DNA of 64,000 nucleotides from a virus, in the IMG/VR virus record IMGVR_UViG_3300044641_003209, positions 1-64,000 of that record; one strand, 5' to 3'. Below are positions 57,115 through 64,000 of this stretch, in pieces. The notes under the pieces are model-generated. The model saw only the letters and a list, made by a program, of their open reading frames with translations. It ran no database searches and was not told the DNA's origin. How positions within the stretch are numbered: position 1 is the first letter of the stretch; the number at the start of each line of letters is the position of its first letter. Both the position numbers and the translations under genes were made by a program.

Positions 57115-58546
57115 AACGCAGCAGATAAATATATCCGACATCATCAAGTTCTCGGATAAGCAGCAGGAAGTCTTTAACCACATCGGTCGCAAGTCGTATA
57201 TCGTCGCCGGTGGTGCTCGTGGTGGTGGAAAAACATATCTAGTCGTAGCAATAGCGGTGCTCTGCGCCGTTCTATTCCCAGGCTTGCGTATCATGATTAT
57301 ACGTAAGTCGCTGGACGAACTCCGACAGCAGATCATTGAAAATGAACTACTCAAGAAATACTACCCAGGAACGCTATTCAACTGGCGTGAGACTAAAAAG
57401 ACAGCTTATTTCCCGAATGGAAGCAAGATCTACTTCCGTTCTATCGAGGAAGATGCGGATGTCAGTAAGCTCCAGGGTGTTGAAATCGGTCTACTCATTC
57501 TGGATGAAGGCAATCAGCTCTCTGAAAATGCTATTCGTAGGCTCCTAGGATCGTTGCGCGACTTCGGTAATACCGGTTTCAAGCCGACGATGATCATGAC
57601 CTGTAACCCTGGCGGTATGTCTGACGGATATGTCAAGCGTTACTGGGCTATGCCTGACTACAACAAGTGGGCGCCAAAGGAACTCCTGAAAAAAGACGAG
57701 TACGCTTACGTACCGTTCGGCGTTTACGATAACCCGCACGCGACCCAGGATTACATAGATTACCTAGAAACTCTCCCTGACGATCTGCGTGCCCAGTGGC
57801 TTTTAGGATCATGGGACGTCATGAGCGGCGCATTCTTTGGCGAATGGGACCCGCGTGTACATATTGTCCTAGAACCATTCGAGATACCGCAGGACTGGGT
57901 GCGATGGCGCTCGGTTGACTTGGGCTACGGCGTTCACCCGTCCGTATGCCTATTTGCCGCACAGGACCCTAAGAATGGAACTGTCTATGTCTATGACGAA
58001 GTATCTACAAAAGATACCACAGATATCTTCATCGACATGATTGTCAATGCCAGCGGGGATGCGGAGTTCGCGGCTACATACTTTGACCCTAACTCGATGA
58101 AAAGTCGGCGCGGTGAGACTGCCGACGCCCTCTCGCCAGCTACGATGTTCGAGCAGCAAGGAATATATGTGCAGCCAGCTATCAATGAACGGGTAAACGG
58201 CTGGATAAACATCAAGACATACATGTCTAATAATCCGCCCTCTAGACCTACGAAGCTGAAGATATTCGCGCACTGCATGGGTCTGATTGAAACTATCCCA
58301 CTGCAACGCTACGCCAATAACAAGCCCGACCTCAACACCCGTGGTCAGGATGACTATGTAGATGCACTGCGCTATTTGCTAAGCCATATTCCGTATGGGT
58401 CCACAATCAATTACGACGGTACGATAAATACCGACGAAAAAGAATTAGGGACTGAGCGTAGCAGATATGCAAATTTGCCTAGTACCGGCGATACTATGTA
58501 TGTCGAGTACGAAGATTTGGTTGTTTCACGCTATGCGATTTACTGA
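57107..58546 (+). CDS. terL: Terminase large subunit
   Basis: A 479-residue packaging motor. Walker A-type GGARGGGKTY (about 35-44), Walker B LLILDEGNQ (about 127-135), coupling motif MTCNPGG (about 164-170), and nuclease acidic residues in SVDLGYG (about 268-274) and DDYVDALRY (about 413-421). It cuts concatemeric DNA and pumps it into the prohead through the portal. Confidence 0.95.
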   Translation: MAKTQQINISDIIKFSDKQQEVFNHIGRKSYIVAGGARGGGKTYLVVAIAVLCAVLFPGLRIMIIRKSLDELRQQIIENELLKKYYPGTLFNWRETKKTAYFPNGSKIYFRSIEEDADVSKLQGVEIGLLILDEGNQLSENAIRRLLGSLRDFGNTGFKPTMIMTCNPGGMSDGYVKRYWAMPDYNKWAPKELLKKDEYAYVPFGVYDNPHATQDYIDYLETLPDDLRAQWLLGSWDVMSGAFFGEWDPRVHIVLEPFEIPQDWVRWRSVDLGYGVHPSVCLFAAQDPKNGTVYVYDEVSTKDTTDIFIDMIVNASGDAEFAATYFDPNSMKSRRGETADALSPATMFEQQGIYVQPAINERVNGWINIKTYMSNNPPSRPTKLKIFAHCMGLIETIPLQRYANNKPDLNTRGQDDYVDALRYLLSHIPYGSTINYDGTINTDEKELGTERSRYANLPSTGDTMYVEYEDLVVSRYAIY

Positions 58547-58547
58547 T

Positions 58548-58802
58548 ATGGACAAGCCATCACTCGGAAAAGACTTCCTTAAGATTACCTATAAGATCAA
58601 GCCTAAGGGCATGGCATCTGAAAAGGAAAAAGAGCCAGAAGCAGAGTCCGAATCCGAATCGTCACCAAGCGACATGCTCCGCCAAGCGGCAGATATGATT
58701 GAAGAAGGTAACATCCAAGAGGCATACGACGTAATCGACGAAGCCGTAGCTATGTGTCAAGACATGCACGGTGAAGGCGAGGACGAAGGCGAAGATTATT
58801 GA
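58548..58802 (+). CDS. Small acidic protein between terminase and portal
   Basis: An 84-residue protein from ATG 58548, two bases after the terminase stop. The central EKEKEPEAESESESS run and the acidic tail flank a helical DMLRQAADMIEEG segment. Function unknown; position suggests an assembly role. Confidence 0.65.
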   Translation: MDKPSLGKDFLKITYKIKPKGMASEKEKEPEAESESESSPSDMLRQAADMIEEGNIQEAYDVIDEAVAMCQDMHGEGEDEGEDY

Positions 58803-58803
58803 T

Positions 58804-60795
58804 ATGACCGAATACGTCCCATTCAAAGCATCTGAGATTCCAGATAGTGTTATCACGAAGGATATCTTCGCTGATGAAAACCTGTCTGATGTATATACTA
58901 GAATCTGGAGCGACATAGAGACAGCTCGTCCTTTGTTCATGAATGCTTGGGATGAAGCACGGCGCAATTCAGCTTTCGTGCAAGGCAATCAATGGGACGA
59001 CGATGAGCGTGAGGCGCATGCTAGGCAGAATCGAATCCCTTATGTATTCGACCAAATCTCGCCAAAGGTTAATGCTGTTCTTGGAGTGCATTCAGCACGC
59101 CGAGTGGAAGCGCAAGCTATCCCTACTGAACCTGGTGATGAACCTACAGCCTACGTAGCCAACCGGCTTATCAAGTGGTGCGAGCAAATCAATCGTATGG
59201 ACGAAGTGGAGAACGAAGTCTTTTACGACATGATTGTGAAAAAGGTCGGCTGCACTGTAACTCGCTGGGCTTTGTCCGACGGGCTTTCGGGGCGTCCAGT
59301 CGTAGAGCGAATCCCGGTCTACCAAATGATGTGGGATCCAAACTCGGTTGACGTAGGACTGTCTGACGCAAAGTGGATGGCGCGAATCCTTCCGGTATCA
59401 CGGCAGGATGCAATCGAGCGCTGGCCGGAGTTTGAGGAAGCTATCCGTAATGCCGCTGGATTTGGAAACGAATCTACTATTGCTCGCTTTGAGGTGATGA
59501 CCCCACGCCAGCAGTATATGGCTGAGGCTGGTAGGTCTCTCAAGGAAACGGATATACGCGGAGATATCATTGCGGTCGAGCACTTCGAGAAAGCTCGTCA
59601 ATACATCTATATTGTTGTCGATCAAGTCTCCAATGAGATGACTGAGTATGACACCCAGAGTGTAGCTCAAAGTCATATCGACGGATTGATGGAGCAGTAT
59701 GTCGAAGGATCTGTCAATCTGATTGATGCTGAAGGCAATGATCTAGTTACGATGGTCACGCTCTCTAAGGATATCGTCATCCAGTCTCTGATGTTCGGCG
59801 ACGAGTGCGTGTCACGGGAAGTAACAGAACTTCCCGACTTCCCATACCAGATATCGTTTTGTTATCATGACGATGGCGAGTATTGGTCGTTCGTCGATCA
59901 ATTGATTGACCCTCAGTTGTTCCAGAACCGCATGATTTCCGAGCTCGATAACCAAATCGGGCGAGGCAATAAGAACATCATGACGGTGATTGAGGCCAAG
60001 CTCAAGCGTGGATTTACGATTGAGAGCTTGAATCGCGAGGCATCGAAGGTATCTCCAAAGATTCCTGTGCTGTCTCATGACGCCATCAATGTTGTACAGA
60101 ACCAACCGGCACAGTCAGACTTGGTTCCCGCAATCAGCATGGCCATCAACCATATGACGGATATTGTCGGTGGTCGTAATGCCTTGGGCCTTCAGGAGAA
60201 CGCCGCTGAATCTGGCGCCGCCGTTCGCGCTCGTCAAGAGGCAGCGGGCATGGCTCGTATGCCAGTATTCGCGCACATCAATTCATGGCGGCGTAAAGTA
60301 ACGGAAATGTGCCTTTGGTACATGCGAAAGTATCTGGCACCAGACCAGCAAATGCGCATTCTTGGTGCAGATGGCAAGCCAGAATGGTTGCTTGTGGAAC
60401 AGCCAGTGCTTGATTCCCTAGCGAATGCCCGTATGGATATTGCGATTACCGAGGCTGTCGATACTGTTACGGCCAAGGAACGCCAGTTCGTACAAGTGAA
60501 GGAGCTCTTCCAGACAATCGGGCCTATGCTCCCGCCAGATATCGTTATCACGACGTTGCTTGAATACTCTTCGCTAGAGCAGGTTACAAAGGATAAGATT
60601 CTTGGAATGATTCCTGCTATTCAGCAGTATCAGCAGCAACAAGCTGAACAACAGAAGCAAGCAAAGTTGCAGCAGTCCGTACAAGACTCGATGCAAAAGA
60701 AGCAGATGAAAGATCAAATGGAAATGCAGCAGGCTGTAACCGCCACGCAGCTTGCCGCTGGTAATTCTTTGGGCGGCCAACCATCTACCATGTAG
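58804..60795 (+). CDS. Portal protein, P22-like
   Basis: A 663-residue protein from ATG 58804. The start region (RNSAFVQGNQWDDDER, then NRIPYVFDQISPKVNAVLGV) is the typical beginning of P22-type portals, which form the dodecameric DNA gate at one vertex. The Gln-rich C-terminal helix (about residues 608-650) matches the barrel of P22 portal. Directly followed by the scaffold gene. Confidence 0.92.
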   Translation: MTEYVPFKASEIPDSVITKDIFADENLSDVYTRIWSDIETARPLFMNAWDEARRNSAFVQGNQWDDDEREAHARQNRIPYVFDQISPKVNAVLGVHSARRVEAQAIPTEPGDEPTAYVANRLIKWCEQINRMDEVENEVFYDMIVKKVGCTVTRWALSDGLSGRPVVERIPVYQMMWDPNSVDVGLSDAKWMARILPVSRQDAIERWPEFEEAIRNAAGFGNESTIARFEVMTPRQQYMAEAGRSLKETDIRGDIIAVEHFEKARQYIYIVVDQVSNEMTEYDTQSVAQSHIDGLMEQYVEGSVNLIDAEGNDLVTMVTLSKDIVIQSLMFGDECVSREVTELPDFPYQISFCYHDDGEYWSFVDQLIDPQLFQNRMISELDNQIGRGNKNIMTVIEAKLKRGFTIESLNREASKVSPKIPVLSHDAINVVQNQPAQSDLVPAISMAINHMTDIVGGRNALGLQENAAESGAAVRARQEAAGMARMPVFAHINSWRRKVTEMCLWYMRKYLAPDQQMRILGADGKPEWLLVEQPVLDSLANARMDIAITEAVDTVTAKERQFVQVKELFQTIGPMLPPDIVITTLLEYSSLEQVTKDKILGMIPAIQQYQQQQAEQQKQAKLQQSVQDSMQKKQMKDQMEMQQAVTATQLAAGNSLGGQPSTM

Positions 60796-60811
60796 ATTTT
60801 GAGGAACAGCA

Positions 60812-61762
60812 ATGGAAGATACACTTAACCCACAGGAGCAATACGATGAAGAACTCCAAGAAGAAGGGCTCGAAGAAGAAGGGTTACTAGACGAGAAAGT
60901 TGAAGAAGTATTGGATGAAGAAGAGATCGTAGATCCTGACACCGATGTAGTCGATGCACCGGAAGATTGGCAGGTCGAGATACCTGTTCGTCAGCTCGAT
61001 GGCACCTACAAAGAGTCGGTATTTGACCAGGATTCTTTAGCCGACGTTGTTTCCAAGGGCCAGCACTTCGACGAACTTTTGGAGCAGGCGCAAATCTTGC
61101 AGCAGCAAGTGGCAGCAGCCCACCAAAATGCGCAGCAGTCGAAAGCGCTAGTAGACTTTGTGGCGGGCGATCCCGTGCTTTCACGTATGACGTATATGAA
61201 GGCCAACGGTTATTCAGTCCAAGAAATTTTGAACGATTTGCAACAACTTGCCAGCACTATGAACTCAAACACGAACGACCCATACCTCGACGAACTCGAC
61301 GATACTCAGAAGCAACTTTATCTCAAGGTCAAGGAAGAAGAGAATCGTCGTGCGCATCTAGAGCAACAGGTGGCGGCAATGCAAGCCGAACGCATGGTAG
61401 AGACGGTAGCTACGCACAACTCCCGTGTATTCGACGAAGCACTGGTGGATCTTGGTTTGGATTACACCGGAGAAGCTGATATCCCTAAGATTCAGAAAGC
61501 TGTCGCTGAACTCTATCCAAATGTAGATGCGCGTACGACGAAGTTCAGTAAGCAGCAAGCTCAAGCAATTCTGCGCTATGCTGGCTTGAGTAAGCGTAGC
61601 TCTAAGACGAGTTCAAAGATTCAACAAGTTAGCAAGGCAAAGACGGCGCCACGGGTCATTGGTGGCTCTAAGTCTGCCGGTACAAACAAGCGTCAGATCC
61701 AACAAAAACTGGGTAATACGATTGAAGAACGCCGAAAGGCTTTGCTAGGTTTGGGACTGTAA
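60812..61762 (+). CDS. Putative scaffolding protein
   Basis: A 316-residue, acidic, helical protein (first 60 residues are about half Glu/Asp), with a coiled coil at about 80-110 and 170-200, and a Lys-rich C-terminus. Acidic start, coiled coil and basic tail, placed between portal and capsid genes, fit a scaffold. GAGGAACAGC precedes the ATG. Confidence 0.8.
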   Translation: MEDTLNPQEQYDEELQEEGLEEEGLLDEKVEEVLDEEEIVDPDTDVVDAPEDWQVEIPVRQLDGTYKESVFDQDSLADVVSKGQHFDELLEQAQILQQQVAAAHQNAQQSKALVDFVAGDPVLSRMTYMKANGYSVQEILNDLQQLASTMNSNTNDPYLDELDDTQKQLYLKVKEEENRRAHLEQQVAAMQAERMVETVATHNSRVFDEALVDLGLDYTGEADIPKIQKAVAELYPNVDARTTKFSKQQAQAILRYAGLSKRSSKTSSKIQQVSKAKTAPRVIGGSKSAGTNKRQIQQKLGNTIEERRKALLGLGL

Positions 61763-61794
61763 ATTAGGTATTATATTCATAAAGGAGACGCCTA

Positions 61795-63084
61795 ATGGCA
61801 TACCTCAATTCTACGCGACGCGGTATCCGGACCACTCAGACGGTCAACCCGCAGAACCAAAAGCCGGATATTAGCGAGCAAATCCGTACCCTCTACCCAG
61901 AGGCTACACCAATCATCACGCTGATGGAGAAGATCTCCACGGCTGGTCGTCCAAAGTCGAAGAAGGTGCAAGTACGTAAGTATTATGCTACTGACTTCCT
62001 GGATCAAATCACGGCATCTGCTGCTGGTATTGCAGGCAACAACGAAACGCGCTTTGGTCGCCTGACTGTAGCTCAATCGTCACGCCCCGGCATTTCTGGC
62101 ATGCTGTATCAGCCACAGGACAAGCTCTATATCGTGGCCACTGGTCAGACGGTTGAAGTCGTTATGACTCCAGATGCCGCTTACAAAGTGAACGGTACGG
62201 AACTTCAGCTTTCAACAGCACTTGTGAGCAATGGTGCTTCGCAAACGCGCACAGCCGCAAGCAACATCATCGTTCGCGTTGTCGAGCCTGTCGCATTTGT
62301 CGCCCCAACGACGTCGGATTTCTGGCACCTCGGTCGTACAATCTGGGAATCGCAGCCAATTGAGGCAAGCGGCTATCAGCGTGACGTGGTGTTTGACTAC
62401 AACTTCGTCGAGCACAAGGAAGCCGTTCTCGAAGTCACAGAAGATGAACTTGAGTACGTGCAAACGTATGGTTCGATGAAGGACTTTGACTTCCAAAAGC
62501 GCGAAGTTATCGAAGAGTTCAAGAAGCAGATCAATCTGACGTGCTGGTACTCCGAGCGTGCTGTGAACTTCGATCAAACAGGCCGCCCTACGCATCACAT
62601 GCGCGGCGTTCTGAATGCTATTCGCACGAATGTCACGGTTTACAATCCGGCTCAAGCTGGTTTGGACTTCGAGAACCTCGTCAGCGAGTTTATGTACAAG
62701 CAGGCATTTCTCCATCAAGGCGCAAAGCGTAAGTGGGCATTTGTCGGCGCGGACTTCCTCAATAACTTCAACAAGGCTTTCCGTGAATATCGCCGTAGCG
62801 ATCTGAACGTAAGCAAGCAGACACCAGGTCTGAACATTACGACGTATGACTGGATGGGCTATCAGCTCGACCTCGTGCGCAATGAGACGTTCCGCCTTGG
62901 TACTCCGCAGTCGCACTGGTGTTGCGTGATTGACCCTGAGCAGGTCGATTACCACGTAGCCAAGAACTTCGATGTTCGTGAATACTCGAATAACAACGAG
63001 CGCGACAAGAAGCTCATGGTCGAATGGTCCGGCACGCTGTCGTTCCACCTTGAAGAGCATCACGCCCTTCTCCGTACGGCCTAA
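61795..63084 (+). CDS. Major capsid protein (DUF5309-like)
   Basis: A 429-residue protein of HK97-type size and position. Sections such as NETRFGRLTVAQSSRPGISG, EASGYQRDVVFDYNFVEHKE and HQGAKRKWAFVG resemble DUF5309 capsid proteins of podovirus-like phages (SU10-type). A strong AAAGGAGA site precedes the ATG, as expected for the most abundant virion protein. Confidence 0.85.
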   Translation: MAYLNSTRRGIRTTQTVNPQNQKPDISEQIRTLYPEATPIITLMEKISTAGRPKSKKVQVRKYYATDFLDQITASAAGIAGNNETRFGRLTVAQSSRPGISGMLYQPQDKLYIVATGQTVEVVMTPDAAYKVNGTELQLSTALVSNGASQTRTAASNIIVRVVEPVAFVAPTTSDFWHLGRTIWESQPIEASGYQRDVVFDYNFVEHKEAVLEVTEDELEYVQTYGSMKDFDFQKREVIEEFKKQINLTCWYSERAVNFDQTGRPTHHMRGVLNAIRTNVTVYNPAQAGLDFENLVSEFMYKQAFLHQGAKRKWAFVGADFLNNFNKAFREYRRSDLNVSKQTPGLNITTYDWMGYQLDLVRNETFRLGTPQSHWCCVIDPEQVDYHVAKNFDVREYSNNNERDKKLMVEWSGTLSFHLEEHHALLRTA

Positions 63085-63111
63085 TTATTCACGAAACAAA
63101 AGGACAAAACA

Positions 63112-63711
63112 ATGCGTTACATCGCAATTGACGATAGCTTGGCCCTTCTTGCTGCATCTGGCAAGGCCAAGTATCAGTTCAAGAATGGCGTGCTGCAAGT
63201 CGGCACAGCCACTGGAACTGGAGCAGGTAACGAGATTGTTCCGGATCTTTCCGGTACGGATCTCGATTCCAAGATGCAAACTCTCTACCCTAATGCTGCG
63301 ACGGATCTGGGTAAGGTCGGCCTTGATGAGATTTTCTTCGCCGCCCCTCCCATTATAGCAGCCGGTACTTTGGCGTCTGGTAAGTATTACACGCTTCTGT
63401 CTGGAACGGTAGATCTGACTGGTGCGAACTACACTGGTAAGTACACACTTGTGCTTCCATCGCAAGTTCCATCTGCTGACCTGACTGAGTTCCCAATTGG
63501 ATACGTGATTAAGGCAACTGCTGCAATCACCGTTCCTGCTGGTGATGCTACGTGGGCACTGTCGCTTGAGCCACGTTTCCTCGACGATCAAGAGCACAAT
63601 CTCCGTAGCGAGAACTTTATCATCAATGAACTCACGACGTTCAAGGATGAAAGCTCTTGGAACGGCAAGACATATAGCTCTCGCATTAAGGATCCAAAGT
63701 ACGTTCGCTGA
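63112..63711 (+). CDS. Hypothetical head-associated protein
   Basis: A 199-residue beta-rich protein (YTLLSGTVDLTGANYTGKYT and similar) right after the capsid gene and before a terminator. Likely a decoration or head-completion protein; the sequence alone does not say which. Confidence 0.65.
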   Translation: MRYIAIDDSLALLAASGKAKYQFKNGVLQVGTATGTGAGNEIVPDLSGTDLDSKMQTLYPNAATDLGKVGLDEIFFAAPPIIAAGTLASGKYYTLLSGTVDLTGANYTGKYTLVLPSQVPSADLTEFPIGYVIKATAAITVPAGDATWALSLEPRFLDDQEHNLRSENFIINELTTFKDESSWNGKTYSSRIKDPKYVR

Positions 63712-63717
63712 TTCTAA

Positions 63718-63751
63718 CGGGGGCCTGGTAAGGCACTGGGCCCCCTTTTTG
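63718..63751 (+). terminator. Rho-independent terminator
   Basis: GGGGGCC pairs with GGCCCCC around a 12-base loop and is followed by TTTTT. It ends the packaging/head operon. Confidence 0.93.
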
Positions 63752-63767
63752 TTTTCCATTATTTTGA

Positions 63768-64000
63768 ATGAACGCCATGGATTTGAGCCAAAAGAAAGCC
63801 AAGCAAACTAAACCATATCTGCATAAGTCCGAGGAAGATCGAGAGCTCGTACCAGTGCAGAATGTCTATGACCAAGTAGATCTACCGCAGGCTTCCCTAG
63901 AAGAGGAAGCTGAGCTGTTTATATCCCGACATCGTGGACTAACTCTGCGTGGACTCATGGTTGAAGAACCAAGTCAGCCAGGATATTTCAGCCAGACTAC
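63768..64000 (+). CDS. Partial gene cut by the window edge
   Basis: Open frame from ATG 63768 (next ATG 63777) to the edge, at least 77 residues: MNAMDLSQKKAKQTKPYLHK, then an acidic stretch. It lies between the head operon and, if the map is circular, the connector genes at position 1. Not identifiable from this part. Confidence 0.55.
   Translation, partial: MNAMDLSQKKAKQTKPYLHKSEEDRELVPVQNVYDQVDLPQASLEEEAELFISRHRGLTLRGLMVEEPSQPGYFSQT

Overview
The window is part of the double-stranded DNA genome of a tailed bacteriophage (Caudoviricetes), most likely a short-tailed podovirus. It carries a complete packaging and head module (small and large terminase, P22-type portal, scaffold, DUF5309-like capsid protein) and a tail module with a giant beta-propeller-like tail protein and very large internal virion proteins. 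There are no tape-measure, tail-tube or sheath genes and no ribosomal or host metabolic operons. A spanin-like lipoprotein and a secreted-type endolysin point to a Gram-negative host. The single-strand-binding protein resembles DUF3127, a family known mainly from Bacteroidota, which weakly suggests that phylum; however, good Shine-Dalgarno sites are frequent, which is not typical there. Both window ends cut through structural genes, so the head-tail region probably runs on from 64000 and re-enters near position 1 of a circular or circularly permuted map.

Layout: 1-19.6 kb (+) holds head-tail connectors, an 1801-residue tail protein and two giant virion proteins of about 1146 and 2781 residues. 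19.6-24.8 kb (-) holds an unknown gene, a small membrane protein, a tyrosine recombinase and a receptor-binding fibre cluster with a glycine-rich tip and a duplicated fibre base. 24.8-32.3 kb (-) is a dense array of about 20 small accessory genes, most behind a recurring TTCACRGGG leader. The array is interrupted by repeated ATATTGC dyads and by two homologous 46-nt tRNA-like hairpin elements. 32.3-32.7 kb is a divergent, G-rich control region. 32.7-36.9 kb (+) carries dCMP deaminase, ThyX and a string of overlapping small genes. 36.9-40.4 kb mixes small basic proteins, a DNase I/sphingomyelinase-fold enzyme and virion-like proteins on alternating strands. 40.5-44.1 kb (+) is the replication module: an inverted repeat, an initiator-like gene filled with TGTTGCGCAACA palindromes, and a primase-helicase. 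44.1-45.6 kb (+) is a lysis cassette with extensive overprinting. 45.7-51.6 kb (+) is recombination (Bet/RecT annealase, YqaJ exonuclease, VRR-NUC nuclease, SSB). 51.7-55.2 kb (+) has a fibre, a metallophosphoesterase and a zinc peptidase. 55.2-56.7 kb (-) has internal virion-type proteins. 56.7-64 kb (+) is packaging and head.

The most unusual finding is the pair of tRNA-like elements. Each is 46 nt: a 7-bp acceptor-like stem, a conserved 13-nt linker, a 6-bp T-stem with a TTCRATT loop, and the return of the acceptor stem. The stems differ in sequence but covary to keep pairing. The same array carries clear recombination scars (a 25-bp exact repeat shared with a tail gene, a 48-bp duplicated gene end, a gene-end remnant), so it is a zone of active module shuffling.
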